This document shows, piece by piece, positions 32,401 through 41,048 of a stretch of 64,000 bases of DNA. The DNA is from an uncultured Marivita sp. GTDB taxonomy: Bacteria > Pseudomonadota > Alphaproteobacteria > Rhodobacterales > Rhodobacteraceae. Position 1 is the first letter of the stretch. Each line of letters opens with the position of its first letter. The notes below the pieces were generated by a model. It was not told the DNA's origin, made no database searches, and saw nothing but the letters and a program-made list of their open reading frames with translations. Where the stretch lies: positions 1 through 64,000 of the forward strand of contig CANNCS010000005.1 of assembly GCA_947503115.1 (NCBI GenBank), written 5' to 3'. The position numbers and the translations under genes are program-made.

Positions 32401-33420
32401 ATGAAAAAACTACTGCTGAGCTCGGCTGTTGCCCTTGCGTCCATGTCTGGTGCTGCCTTTGCTGCAGGCCACGGCGTCAGCGCGTGCCTGATCACCAAGA
32501 CGGACACCAACCCGTTCTTCGTAAAGATGCGCGAAGGTGCCGAAGCCAAAGCTGCGGAGCTGGGCGTGACGCTCAACAGCTACGCGGGCAAGATTGACGG
32601 AGACCACGAAGCCCAGGTTGCGGCGATCGAGACCTGCATCGCAAGCGGTGCTAAAGGTATCCTGCTCACGGCATCCGACACGTCGTCCATCGTTCCTGCG
32701 GTACAGCAGGCACGTGAAGCCGGCATCCTCGTGATTGCGCTCGACACGCCGCTCGATCCGATCGATTCCGCCGACATGACCTTTGCCACCGACAACTTCC
32801 TCGCTGGTGAACTGATCGGCAAATGGGCCGCCGCCGCTCTGGGTGACGACGCCGCTAACGCACGTATCGCAACGCTCGACCTCAACGTCAGCCAGCCGAC
32901 CGTCGACGTTCTGCGCAACCAGGGCTTCCTGCAAGGCTTTGGCGTCGATCTGGCCGACCCGAACGTGATCGGCGACGAAACCGATTCGCGCCTTGTTGGC
33001 TCTGACGTGACCGACGGCAACGAAGAAGGCGGTCGTCGCGCGATGGAAAACCTGCTCGCGAAGGACCCGACCATTAACGTCGTGCACACCATCAACGAAC
33101 CCGCCGCTGCCGGTGCCTATGAAGCGCTGAAAGCCATCGGTCGTGAAAACGACGTACTGATCGTGTCCGTCGATGGCGGCTGCCCCGGCGTTCAAAACGT
33201 CAAGGACGGCGTCATCGGCGCAACATCGCAGCAGTATCCGCTGCTGATGGCATCCAAAGGCATCGAAGCGATTGCCGCATGGGCTGCAGATGGCACAAAG
33301 CCGTCGGCAACCGATGGCAAAGACTTCTTTGACACCGGTGTGGCTCTGGTCACCGACAAGCCGGTTGATGGTGTTGACTCCATCGACACCGCTGAAGGCA
33401 CTAACCTCTGCTGGGGTTGA
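32401..33420 (+). CDS. frcB: Sugar ABC transporter substrate-binding protein (FrcB-like)
   Basis: A 339-residue periplasmic sugar-binding protein of the Peripla_BP_4 family. A Sec signal peptide ([21 protein letters not shown]) is followed by the FrcB-type start [28 protein letters not shown]. Later segments [31 protein letters not shown] and [16 protein letters not shown] are typical of the fructose-type system first described in rhizobia. The ATG at 32401 follows GGGAGGAAACC. A strong hairpin follows the gene, then frcC and frcA. Fructose is the family's best-known ligand; ribose, xylose or mannose remain possible. Confidence 0.87.
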   Translation: MKKLLLSSAVALASMSGAAFAAGHGVSACLITKTDTNPFFVKMREGAEAKAAELGVTLNSYAGKIDGDHEAQVAAIETCIASGAKGILLTASDTSSIVPAVQQAREAGILVIALDTPLDPIDSADMTFATDNFLAGELIGKWAAAALGDDAANARIATLDLNVSQPTVDVLRNQGFLQGFGVDLADPNVIGDETDSRLVGSDVTDGNEEGGRRAMENLLAKDPTINVVHTINEPAAAGAYEALKAIGRENDVLIVSVDGGCPGVQNVKDGVIGATSQQYPLLMASKGIEAIAAWAADGTKPSATDGKDFFDTGVALVTDKPVDGVDSIDTAEGTNLCWG

Positions 33421-33449
33421 TCCGACTCACATCTGACTGAACAGTCTTG

Positions 33450-33477
33450 AAAAGGGCGGGGATCGACCCGCCCTTTT
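33450..33477 (+). terminator. Strong hairpin between frcB and frcC
   Basis: AAAAGGGCGGG (33450-33460) pairs perfectly with CCCGCCCTTTT (33467-33477), an 11-bp stem with a six-base loop, 30 bp after the frcB stop. The run of Ts is part of the stem, so it can act as a partial terminator. That arrangement would make binding-protein mRNA more abundant than permease mRNA, with some read-through to frcCA. Confidence 0.75.
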
Positions 33478-33514
33478 CGCAAGATCGATCCGTTTCTTCG
33501 TGAGGGAGGACTCA

Positions 33515-34576
33515 ATGCCATCATCAGACAATTATGAATCGGTTGTCGGAAAGGCGAACGCCGAAGTCGCATCCTTTGGAGGACGCGACAAAAGCCTGAT
33601 CGCCCGCTTTCATCATGCTTTGCACACGACGCCGGCCCTTGTGCCGTTGATCGTTTTGCTTGCCGCGATCGCAATCTTCGGTGTCGCGCTCGGGTCAAAG
33701 TTCTTTTCACCCTTCGCGCTGACATTGATCCTGCAACAGGTGCAGATCGTTGGCATCGTCGCTGCCGCGCAATCGCTGGTTATCCTGACAGCCGGCATCG
33801 ACCTGAGTGTTGGCGCAATTGCGGTGATCTCGTCTGTTGTGATGGGCCAGTTCACCTTCCGCTATGGAATTCCACCGGCAATCGCAGTGGCCTGCGGTTT
33901 GGCGTTCGGAACGGCAATTGGCGCATTGAACGGCTGGCTGATCGCACGGATGAAACTGCCGCCCTTCATCGTCACCTTGGGCATGTGGCAGATCGTTCTG
34001 GCCGCGAACTTCCTGTATTCGCAGAACGAGACGATCCGGTCTCAGGACATCGCCGAACAAGCGCCGCTTTTGCAATTCATGGGCAACAAGTTCAACATTG
34101 GCGGCGCCGTCTTTACCTTTGGCGTCGTGTTCATGGTGCTGTTGGTTCTGGTCTTGGCCTATGTGCTCAAGCACACGGCGTGGGGGAGGCATGTCTATGC
34201 AGTCGGCGATGATGCCGAGGCCGCCGAACTGTCCGGGGTCAATGTTTCGCGGACGCTGATTTCCGTCTACGCTCTTGCTGGTCTGATCTGCGCCTTTGCA
34301 GGCTGGGCTTTGATCGGACGCATCGGATCGGTTTCGCCGACCTCGGGGCAGTTGCTCAACATCGAAAGCATCACCGCTGTTGTGATCGGTGGCATTTCAT
34401 TGTTCGGGGGGCGCGGGTCGATCCTTGGCACGTTCTTTGGTGCCTTGATTGTGGGGGTGTTCACGCTCGGCCTGCGTCTGGCAGGAGCTGATGCGCAATG
34501 GACCTTCCTGTTGATCGGCGCGCTTATCATCGCCGCTGTGGCGGTGGATCAGTGGATCAGAAAGGTGGCAGCATAA
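33515..34576 (+). CDS. frcC: Sugar ABC transporter permease (FrcC-like)
   Basis: A 353-residue permease of the RbsC/FrcC type (BPD_transp_2). It has about ten hydrophobic segments, the typical SLVILTAGIDLSVGAI loop (about residues 88-103), the TLGMWQIVLAANFLYSQN segment, and the C-terminal SITAVVIGGISLFGGRGSILGTFFGALIVGV coupling region. The ATG at 33515 follows GGGAGGA; an upstream GTG at 33500 is in frame but lacks a ribosome site. Its stop codon shares a base with the frcA start (TAATG). It forms the membrane channel for the FrcB-bound sugar. Confidence 0.9.
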   Translation: MPSSDNYESVVGKANAEVASFGGRDKSLIARFHHALHTTPALVPLIVLLAAIAIFGVALGSKFFSPFALTLILQQVQIVGIVAAAQSLVILTAGIDLSVGAIAVISSVVMGQFTFRYGIPPAIAVACGLAFGTAIGALNGWLIARMKLPPFIVTLGMWQIVLAANFLYSQNETIRSQDIAEQAPLLQFMGNKFNIGGAVFTFGVVFMVLLVLVLAYVLKHTAWGRHVYAVGDDAEAAELSGVNVSRTLISVYALAGLICAFAGWALIGRIGSVSPTSGQLLNIESITAVVIGGISLFGGRGSILGTFFGALIVGVFTLGLRLAGADAQWTFLLIGALIIAAVAVDQWIRKVAA

Positions 34577-35343
34577 TGGAACCGATTTTGAAAGGACGCG
34601 GGCTCGTCAAACGCTATGGTCGCGTAACCGCGTTGGACCGCTGCGATTTTGACCTTATGCCGGGCGAAATCTTGGCTGTCATTGGCGACAACGGCGCTGG
34701 CAAAAGTTCTTTGATCAAAGCTGTGTCCGGCGCGGTCATTCCCGATGAAGGCACGGTCACGCTTGAAGGTAAGGAGGTGCGTTTTGCCTCTCCGATCGAG
34801 GCGCGCGAGGCGGGTATCGAGACCGTGTATCAGACGCTTGCCATGTCGCCCGCCTTGTCGATTGCCGACAACATGTTCATGGGTCGCGAGATCCGCAAAC
34901 CCGGTTGGCGCGGCAAGTGGCTGCGGCAGTTGGACCGTCCGGCGATGGAAAAGATGGCGCGCGACAAGCTGTCGGAACTCGGGCTGATGACGATCCAGAA
35001 CATCAACCAAGCGGTGGAAACCCTGTCGGGTGGTCAGCGTCAGGGGGTGGCTGTGGCCCGCGCTGCTGCGTTCGGGTCCAAGGTCATCATCCTTGATGAA
35101 CCCACTGCAGCTTTGGGGGTGAAGGAGAGTCGCAAGGTTTTGGAACTGATCCAAGATGTGAAATCGCGTGGCATTCCGATCATCCTGATCAGCCACAACA
35201 TGCCCCATGTGTTCGAAGTGGCCGACCGCATCCATGTGCACCGACTGGGCAAGCGTCTGTGTGTGATCGACCCCAAGGATTATACGATGTCCGACGCGGT
35301 GGCGTTTATGACCGGCGCGAAAGAGGCACCAAAGGCCGCGTAA
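34576..35343 (+). CDS. frcA: Sugar ABC transporter ATP-binding protein (FrcA-like)
   Basis: A 255-residue single-domain ATPase, in contrast to the double-domain RbsA/MglA ATPases, which is a feature of the Frc system. Walker A is GDNGAGKSS (about 37-45), the Q-loop is ETVYQTLAMSPALSIADNMF, the signature is LSGGQRQGVAVARA, Walker B is VIILDEPTAALG, and the switch histidine is in ILISHNMPHVF. The start overlaps the frcC stop by one base. The fourth gene of the classical cluster, a fructokinase (frcK), is absent: a terminator and an MscS gene follow instead. Confidence 0.9.
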   Translation: MEPILKGRGLVKRYGRVTALDRCDFDLMPGEILAVIGDNGAGKSSLIKAVSGAVIPDEGTVTLEGKEVRFASPIEAREAGIETVYQTLAMSPALSIADNMFMGREIRKPGWRGKWLRQLDRPAMEKMARDKLSELGLMTIQNINQAVETLSGGQRQGVAVARAAAFGSKVIILDEPTAALGVKESRKVLELIQDVKSRGIPIILISHNMPHVFEVADRIHVHRLGKRLCVIDPKDYTMSDAVAFMTGAKEAPKAA

Positions 35344-35364
35344 CGCATTTTATGCACAGGCAAG

Positions 35365-35394
35365 ACGGCCCGGGTCACCTTCCGGGCCGTTTTT
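35365..35394 (+). terminator. Rho-independent terminator of frcBCA
   Basis: ACGGCCCGG (35365-35373) pairs with CCGGGCCGT (35382-35390) across an eight-base loop and runs into TTTTT. It lies 21 bp after the frcA stop codon. It is one of the clearest intrinsic terminators in the window and isolates the transporter operon from the mscS-like gene. Confidence 0.85.
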
Positions 35395-35516
35395 GTATCA
35401 AACGGTTAAATTTTCATTTTCTATGGTCGTTGGGAACCAGATCACCCATACCGCGTTGTCCCAGTCAACTGTGGCTGTGAGCCGCGCAAAATCTATGGAA
35501 CTCAGGACAAAGCCGC

Positions 35517-36446
35517 ATGGAAGAAGTTGAAGCCGTTGCAACAAGTGTTTGGGACCAGATCGGTGCGATCTTTACGATGGATATATACAACGGCAAATCT
35601 CTAGCCGATCTTCTGACGCTGGAAACGATGCTGTCGCTGCTGGGTAATACGATTGCGGCCATTCTAATTCTGATTATCGGCTTCACAATTGCCCGCGTGA
35701 TCAGTCGCCGCATCACCCGACTGGGTCAGATGCACGCCAGCCTTGATGACACGTTGTTCGTCTTTTTCGGCAACATCGCGCGATATACGATCCTTGCCTT
35801 CACAACCTTGTTCGTTCTCAACACATTTGGGGTGCGCACGACCTCAGTGGTTGCGGTCATCGGTGCCGCGGGTCTGGCGATCGGTTTGGCGTTGCAAGGC
35901 ACATTGTCGAACGTTGCAGCAGGGGTGATGCTGATCCTGTTCCGGCCATTGAAGAACGGCGACTTCGTTCAGGTCAATGACGTGGTCGGTACGGTCAAGG
36001 AAATTACGCTGAACTACACCGAGATCGCGGATATCGGGAACGTAAAGGTTGTCGTTCCGAACTCCGAAGTGTGGGGCAACACGATCAAGAACTATTCCGG
36101 CTACCAGACCCGCCGCGCGGAATGGGAGTTCGGTGTCGGTTATGGTGCGAATTTGGCTGATGCAGAGCGGGTGATCCGAGACGCGATCATGTCCGACCCT
36201 CGGTCGCACAATGATCCAGAACCTTTCATTCAGGTCAACAACCTCAACAGCAGCAGCGTAGACTTCCTTGTGCGCGTTTGGTGTGACGCGTCAGTTTACT
36301 TTCAGTATCAGGCTGACATGAAGCGCAAGGTGAAAGAGGCGCTAGACAAAGCCGGAGTCGACATCCCGTTCCCGACGCGGACCGTTGTGGTGCAGAAGGA
36401 CGAGCCTGTGCCCTCGGACACATCTAAGAAAATTGCGGTGCAATAA
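35517..36446 (+). CDS. Small-conductance mechanosensitive channel (MscS family)
   Basis: A 309-residue inner-membrane channel protein that opens under membrane tension during osmotic downshock. Three hydrophobic helices lie near residues 40-65, 80-103 and 108-135. The third is the glycine/alanine-rich pore helix (VVAVIGAAGLAIGLALQGTLSNVAAGVMLILFRP). The beta domain follows (KNGDFVQVNDVVGTVKEITLNYTEI and the VVPNSEVWGNTIKNYS signature), then the C-terminal alpha/beta domain. Length is close to E. coli MscS (286) plus a short N-terminal and C-terminal tail. It appears to be a monocistronic gene with its own promoter region of about 120 bp after the frcA terminator. Confidence 0.93.
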   Translation: MEEVEAVATSVWDQIGAIFTMDIYNGKSLADLLTLETMLSLLGNTIAAILILIIGFTIARVISRRITRLGQMHASLDDTLFVFFGNIARYTILAFTTLFVLNTFGVRTTSVVAVIGAAGLAIGLALQGTLSNVAAGVMLILFRPLKNGDFVQVNDVVGTVKEITLNYTEIADIGNVKVVVPNSEVWGNTIKNYSGYQTRRAEWEFGVGYGANLADAERVIRDAIMSDPRSHNDPEPFIQVNNLNSSSVDFLVRVWCDASVYFQYQADMKRKVKEALDKAGVDIPFPTRTVVVQKDEPVPSDTSKKIAVQ

Positions 36447-36449
36447 GGC

Positions 36450-37547
36450 TCAGGCGGCGTGCAGTCCGGTCATACCTGTCTGCGCCATTGCGATGCTCAT
36501 TTCGTCGCTAAGGACCGACCAAAGTTGGCGCAGTCCGGCATCGCCTCCGGCAGCCATTGCGAATTGCAGGATACGGCCGAAGAAGCAGAAATCAGCACCG
36601 TGGACCAGCAATTTGAGAGCATCCTCACCGGATCGCAATCCGCTGTCGAAGAAAAGTGGGTAGGCGGGGCCAACAGCCTTCCGGATCGCAAGCAGCGCCT
36701 CGACCGGGGTGGGGGCGCTTTCCAACTGTCGGGCGCCGTGGCTTGAGACCTGAATGGCGTCCGTGCCGCTTTCTTTAAGGCGCAGTGCGTCTTCCACGTT
36801 CAGCACACCTTTGACCACCAGCTTGCCCGGCCACATGTCTCGCATCCGGGCCAGTGTGTCCCAATCGGCCTTGGCGCGGCTTTGAGTGCGGTCAAAGCTG
36901 TAGCCCGGCATCTGGAAATTCGCCATGTCAGGCCGTCCGTTCAAAAGCGTCGAGATCGACCATCGCGGATGCAGGGCGAAGTCAACGAACTGGCTGGGAC
37001 CTATGCGAAACGGCATCTTGAACCCGCGTCGCAGCTCACGCGGGCGGCGGCCCACTTCGGGTACATCGACTGTCACCACCAACGTTTTATATCCAGCATC
37101 GCGGGCGCGTTCGACCAGCTTGAACGTGCCTGTGCCATCGCCGCTGAAATAGATCTGGAACCAGGCGTTCCCTTCGGCCACCTCGATGATCTTCTCAAGA
37201 GAGGTAGAGGCGACAGTGGATACGCCATGCGGCACTTTGAAGTCCCGTGCCAGTCGCGCCAGCATCAGATCGGCACCTGGGCAGGAGAGGTTGCACATGC
37301 CCATCGGCGCAATGCCAAAGGGGCGCTCTGAGGTCGCGCCGAAAAGCGAGGTGGACAGTGACCGCTGGCTTACATCGCGCAGAATACGAGGGCGTAGCGT
37401 CAGCGTGTCCAATACAGCCCGATTTCGGGCGATCCCGGTTTCGCGCCCCGCAGCGCCGTCGATATAGTCGAACACCATCCAAGGCAGGCGTCGCTTGGCC
37501 AGCCGACGGGCGTCCTCGGCGGAATGAATGTGATCTGATGCGGGCAT
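36450..37547 (-). CDS. FMN-dependent 2-hydroxyacid dehydrogenase/oxidase
   Basis: A 365-residue TIM-barrel flavoenzyme of the lactate/glycolate oxidase family. Conserved points are the N-terminal LPWMVFDYIDGAAG, FGIAPMGMCNL near residue 77-87, the flavin-contacting K246 in LVVKGV, the active-site base and arginine in SSHGARQLE (H270, R273), and the phosphate-binding FFDSGLRSGEDALKLLVHGADFCFFGR. It oxidises the alpha-hydroxy group of a small hydroxyacid. It is the last gene of the minus-strand operon containing an HpsN-like dehydrogenase and TRAP genes, 12 bp from the UspA gene. Oxidation of a hydroxyacid made by those dehydrogenases, such as sulfolactate, is a plausible inference. Confidence 0.85.
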   Translation of the reverse strand: MPASDHIHSAEDARRLAKRRLPWMVFDYIDGAAGRETGIARNRAVLDTLTLRPRILRDVSQRSLSTSLFGATSERPFGIAPMGMCNLSCPGADLMLARLARDFKVPHGVSTVASTSLEKIIEVAEGNAWFQIYFSGDGTGTFKLVERARDAGYKTLVVTVDVPEVGRRPRELRRGFKMPFRIGPSQFVDFALHPRWSISTLLNGRPDMANFQMPGYSFDRTQSRAKADWDTLARMRDMWPGKLVVKGVLNVEDALRLKESGTDAIQVSSHGARQLESAPTPVEALLAIRKAVGPAYPLFFDSGLRSGEDALKLLVHGADFCFFGRILQFAMAAGGDAGLRQLWSVLSDEMSIAMAQTGMTGLHAA

Positions 37548-37559
37548 GGTCGGTTTGGA

Positions 37560-37973
37560 TCAGTCGCCGTTGCGGTGTACATGCACGGCACAGGGCGCGT
37601 GCCGCACCACCCGCGCGGCTGTCGAGCCAAGGAAAAAGTCACTCAGCCCCGGTTTGTGTGACCCAATCACGATACAGTCCGCGCCATGTTGTGTCGCATA
37701 GTCGATGATTGTGCGGGCGGAGTGGCCTTTAACAAGGGCAGGAGTGATGCCATCCAGGCCTTTCAGCTTTTCTCGCAGACGTTCTCTAGCGCGTTCGAAA
37801 CCGGCTTTGACAACCTCTTCGTCCAGATAGGCGCTCACCGTACCTTGTGGGGACTCGTAAACGTGCAGCGCGATGATCTCACCACCTTCAGAGGCCAGGA
37901 CACGCGCAACTTCTAGCGTCTGTGGCGAGATGCCGTGATCCAGAGCCATGGGAACGAGGATCTTCTTGTACAT
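37560..37973 (-). CDS. Universal stress protein (UspA family)
   Basis: A 137-residue UspA-fold protein. The N-terminal strand is KKILVPMALDHG, and the C-terminal ATP-binding signature GSHKPGLSDFFLGSTAARVVRHAPCAVHVH (about 105-134) matches the G-2X-G-9X-G(S/T) pattern. It probably binds ATP and forms a dimer. Usp genes are often found inside TRAP operons; TeaD of Halomonas is the known case, where it tunes transporter activity. Here it follows two dehydrogenase genes and precedes the flavin dehydrogenase in the same operon, so the same role is likely for the TRAP system encoded at 41049-44165. Confidence 0.88.
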   Translation of the reverse strand: MYKKILVPMALDHGISPQTLEVARVLASEGGEIIALHVYESPQGTVSAYLDEEVVKAGFERARERLREKLKGLDGITPALVKGHSARTIIDYATQHGADCIVIGSHKPGLSDFFLGSTAARVVRHAPCAVHVHRNGD

Positions 37974-37997
37974 GTCAGGTCTCCTGTCGTGACTGGG

Positions 37998-38978
37998 TCA
38001 GGCCCAAGGGTCGAGGACGATTTTCGGCGTGGCAACCGCGCCGCGTCGCAGGTCGTAAAAGGCGGCAGCCCCTTCGGCTAGGGGACGGGTTTGGAACCAG
38101 TCAAGAGGGCCAAGCTGTCCGTCATAGATCGCCTGCGCGGTGTCGCGGAAATCCTGGGCGGTGTAGGTGTAGGTGCCGATGAAGGTGATTTCTTGCAGTG
38201 TCATGCGGCGCACATCCAGACCACCTGTGTCCTCGCCGAGCCCCACATGCGCGATCACACCGCCGGGCAGGGCATGGGCAGAAGCCGCAGCTCGGGTTGC
38301 GGCATAGCCCACCGCGTCGATGATTACGGGATACAGGCCATTCGGTTCGGCCACAGCGTTTTCACCACAACTGTCGGTCAGGAAAGCGCGACGGGCTGGG
38401 TTGGGTTCAACGATCGTGACGGTCTCGATCCCCATCGCTTTGAGCGCAAGCGATGCTGCCAGGCCGATTGCACCGCCCCCGAGGACGAGGGCCGTGCGCT
38501 CCATCGAAGGGTGCAATGCAGCCAAAGCCAATCGCGCGGCGTGCCAACTCACGGCCAAGGGTTCGGCCAGTGACGCCTTGTCCATTGGCACCGCATCCGG
38601 CACCGTGACAAGGTTTGATGCCGGCATCGACACATATTGGGCAAATGCGCCCGGTCGTGGCTCCATCGAGATGATCTGGCGGGTCGGGCACAGGTTTTCC
38701 CGCGCGGCTTTGCAGGCGGGGCAGGTGCCGCAGGTCACCAGCGGGTTGATCGTCACGCGGGTGCCATCCATTGGCCCGCCCTGAACCACACCGGCCGCTT
38801 CGTGGCCAAGGATCAGAGGGGCCGGGCGGCGGGCATCGTGGCCCAGATAGGCATGCATGTCAGAGCCGCAGATCCCCACCGCTTCGATACGGATCAGGTG
38901 TTCTCCGTCCCGTGCTGTTATGTCGGGGACATCGCGATAGACAACCGTTTCGACACCTTCGTAGATGAGCGCCTTCAT
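37998..38978 (-). CDS. Zinc-dependent medium-chain alcohol dehydrogenase
   Basis: A 326-residue MDR enzyme. The catalytic zinc region GICGSDMHAYLGHDARRPAPLILGHEAAG is at residues 33-61, the structural zinc cysteines are in CGTCPACKAARENLCP (about 82-97), and the Rossmann motif is LVLGGGAIGLAASLALKAMG. It oxidises a secondary or primary alcohol with NAD(P). The ATG at 38978 overlaps the SDR stop (ATGA), which decides the start; longer frames would run through the SDR gene. Next to HpsN-like and SDR enzymes it could serve as the second stereospecific alcohol dehydrogenase of a dihydroxypropanesulfonate pathway (HpsP-like role), but galactitol- or threonine-dehydrogenase-like activities are possible too. 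Confidence 0.82.
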   Translation of the reverse strand: MKALIYEGVETVVYRDVPDITARDGEHLIRIEAVGICGSDMHAYLGHDARRPAPLILGHEAAGVVQGGPMDGTRVTINPLVTCGTCPACKAARENLCPTRQIISMEPRPGAFAQYVSMPASNLVTVPDAVPMDKASLAEPLAVSWHAARLALAALHPSMERTALVLGGGAIGLAASLALKAMGIETVTIVEPNPARRAFLTDSCGENAVAEPNGLYPVIIDAVGYAATRAAASAHALPGGVIAHVGLGEDTGGLDVRRMTLQEITFIGTYTYTAQDFRDTAQAIYDGQLGPLDWFQTRPLAEGAAAFYDLRRGAVATPKIVLDPWA

Positions 38979-39736
38979 TTTGCGGTAAATCCTCCGTCCA
39001 CCATGAGAACCTGTCCCGTGACATAGGCTGATGCGTCCGAGCAGAGGAACAAGATCGGTCCGTCGATATCTTCCATCGTGCCATTGCGTCCGATGCAGGT
39101 TTGCGCCGCGTTGCGCGTCGCGCGTTCCGGGTCCGAGAACACCGCCTGCGTGAGCTCGGTCGGGAAGAACCCAGGACCGATGGCATTGGCGGTGATGCCG
39201 TGCGGTGACCATGCTTCGGCCATGGCGCGGGTCAATTGGGTGATCCCGCCTTTCGTTGCGCCATAAGCGATGCCGCCGGGAAATGCGCGGCTGGATTGGA
39301 GCGAGGCAAAGTTGACGATCCGGCCCCAGCCTTTTTCCTTCATTGCTGGCACTAGCGCCTGCGAAAGGAAGAACGGCGCCGAAAGGTTAAGCTCGAGTGT
39401 CGCGTCCCAACCCTCTGGCGTCACATCATCTGCCGTTTGCCGCGTGTTGATACCCGCCGCGTGAACCACGATATCAGGCGCACCAAACGGGGCCGAGACT
39501 GCTGCGACCAAGGCGGGCAGTTTTTCCCTGTCGGTTACATCGCCCACCACTCCAGCGGCGGCAAAGCCGATTTCGGCGCTCAGGCTTTCCAATGCGTCCC
39601 GCCGTCGCGCAACCCCGACGACCATTGCGCCCGCTGCCGCTAGAGTGAGTGCAGCCCGTCGGCCGAGACCAGAGCTGGCCCCGGTCACGACGGCCACCTT
39701 GCCGCCAAGGTGGAACATGTCTGCCGGGTCAGCCAT
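38975..39736 (-). CDS. Short-chain dehydrogenase/reductase (possible HpsO role)
   Basis: A 253-residue classical SDR with the cofactor motif TGASSGLGRRAA (about 19-30), HAAG near 92 in place of NNAG, the serine strand IVNFASLQSS, the active-site pair in AYGATKGG (about 158-165), and GPGFFPTELT. The C-terminal VTGQVLMVDGG is standard. It overlaps the HpsN-like gene by 8 bp upstream and the zinc alcohol dehydrogenase by 4 bp downstream, so the three dehydrogenases are made together. In known dihydroxypropanesulfonate clusters an SDR oxidises one stereoisomer at C2. That role is inferred from context only. Confidence 0.82.
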   Translation of the reverse strand: MADPADMFHLGGKVAVVTGASSGLGRRAALTLAAAGAMVVGVARRRDALESLSAEIGFAAAGVVGDVTDREKLPALVAAVSAPFGAPDIVVHAAGINTRQTADDVTPEGWDATLELNLSAPFFLSQALVPAMKEKGWGRIVNFASLQSSRAFPGGIAYGATKGGITQLTRAMAEAWSPHGITANAIGPGFFPTELTQAVFSDPERATRNAAQTCIGRNGTMEDIDGPILFLCSDASAYVTGQVLMVDGGFTAK

Positions 39737-41036
39737 CGGCGGTCAGGTCGAAATTCACGCCGGGGAAGTATTTGGCAAGCCGCACATCCGCCGCGCGGGC
39801 GTGACCTTCCATACCTTCAAGCCGGGAAATTCGTGCGGTTGCTTCTGCAACTGCCTTTGACCCTTCGCGGGTGGCGCGCTGCCATGTGACGATCTTCATG
39901 TACTTGTGCACTGACAGACCGCCGGTATAGCTGGCAGCCCCCGATGTGGGTAGGACGTGGTTGGTGCCAGTCGCTTTGTCGCCGTAGGACACGGTGGTTT
40001 CTTCGCCAAGGAACAGCGAACCATAGCAGGTCAGGCGGTTGAGCCACCAATCCAAATCCTCGGCCTGCACGGTGAGGTGTTCTGGGGCGTAGTCGTCGGA
40101 ACAGGCGGCCATTTCCTCGCGGTCGGAACAGACGATTACTTCGGCATAGTCGCGCCACGCGGCGGCGGCGTTCTGGCTGTTCACCTCGGGCAGGTCGGCG
40201 ATCAGGCCAGGGACCATGTCCATGACCTTTACGGCCAGATCACGGTCATCAGTTACCAGCCAGACGGGCGAGTTGTAGCCATGTTCGGCTTGGCTCACGA
40301 GGTCTGTCGCCACGATATGCGGATCGGCTGTCTTGTCGGCAAGGACGAGGCTGTCGGTCGGGCCAGCGATCATGTCGATGCCGACGCGACCAAAGAGAAT
40401 GCGCTTGGCTTCGGCGACAAACTGGTTGCCGGGGCCGACAAGGATATTCGCCTTTGGCAGGCCAAACAGCCCAAAGGTCATGGCCGCGACACCCTGTACG
40501 CCGCCCATCGCCATGATTTTGTCCGCGCCGCAGATATGCGCGGCGTACACTATGGCGGGCGCAATGCCGACGTCGGGGCGGGGTGGTGAACAGGCGGTGA
40601 TGTGACGGCAGCCCGCGACCTTGGCTGTGGTTACGGTCATGATGGCCGACGCGATATGGCTGTAGCGCCCGCCGGGCACATAGCAGCCTGCCGCATCCAC
40701 CGGGATCGCTTTTTGGCCAGCGATCATGCCCGGTACGATTTCAACCTCGACATCGGACACGGTTGCCTTTTGCGCCTCGGCAAAGCGTTTGACGTTGGCA
40801 TGCGCAAATTCGATGTCGCGCTTGAGTTTGTCCGGTACCAACGCGCAGGCAGCTTGAATGTCTTCTGGCGTCATCATGACATTGCCGTCGTACTGGTCGA
40901 ACTTCTTGGCGTATTCCATTGCCTTAGCGTCGCCGCCCGCTTCGATATCGGCAAGAATAGTCTTGACCGTTTCATGCACCTCGGACGCATCCGATTTCGC
41001 AGTCAGGGTCGCTTTCTTCAGGTATTCACGTGTCAT
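39729..41036 (-). CDS. hpsN: Histidinol-dehydrogenase-like sulfopropanediol 3-dehydrogenase (HpsN-like)
   Basis: A 435-residue NAD-dependent four-electron dehydrogenase of the HisD fold. All HisD zinc ligands have counterparts (Q249 and H252 in LVSQAEHG, D353 in YGDKATGTNH, H412 in EGMEGHARA), as do the catalytic E319-H320 in YAPEHL. The context is catabolic: no other histidine gene is near, and it lies between a TRAP transporter and two alcohol dehydrogenases. HpsN of the dihydroxypropanesulfonate pathway is the known HisD paralogue with exactly this neighbourhood; it converts the primary alcohol to the acid (sulfolactate). The substrate-side segment (SYTGGLSVHKYMKIVTWQR) differs from the SGLSVYDF-like version of biosynthetic HisD. 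Other polyol acids cannot be excluded. Confidence 0.75.
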   Translation of the reverse strand: MTREYLKKATLTAKSDASEVHETVKTILADIEAGGDAKAMEYAKKFDQYDGNVMMTPEDIQAACALVPDKLKRDIEFAHANVKRFAEAQKATVSDVEVEIVPGMIAGQKAIPVDAAGCYVPGGRYSHIASAIMTVTTAKVAGCRHITACSPPRPDVGIAPAIVYAAHICGADKIMAMGGVQGVAAMTFGLFGLPKANILVGPGNQFVAEAKRILFGRVGIDMIAGPTDSLVLADKTADPHIVATDLVSQAEHGYNSPVWLVTDDRDLAVKVMDMVPGLIADLPEVNSQNAAAAWRDYAEVIVCSDREEMAACSDDYAPEHLTVQAEDLDWWLNRLTCYGSLFLGEETTVSYGDKATGTNHVLPTSGAASYTGGLSVHKYMKIVTWQRATREGSKAVAEATARISRLEGMEGHARAADVRLAKYFPGVNFDLTADG

Positions 41037-41048
41037 TTTCGGGAAGTC

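Noticed and set aside
39729-41036. Biosynthetic histidinol dehydrogenase (hisD)
   Set aside because: No other histidine genes are near, and the gene lies between a TRAP transporter and two alcohol dehydrogenases, the context of HpsN. The zinc ligands alone do not separate the two functions, so confidence stays moderate.
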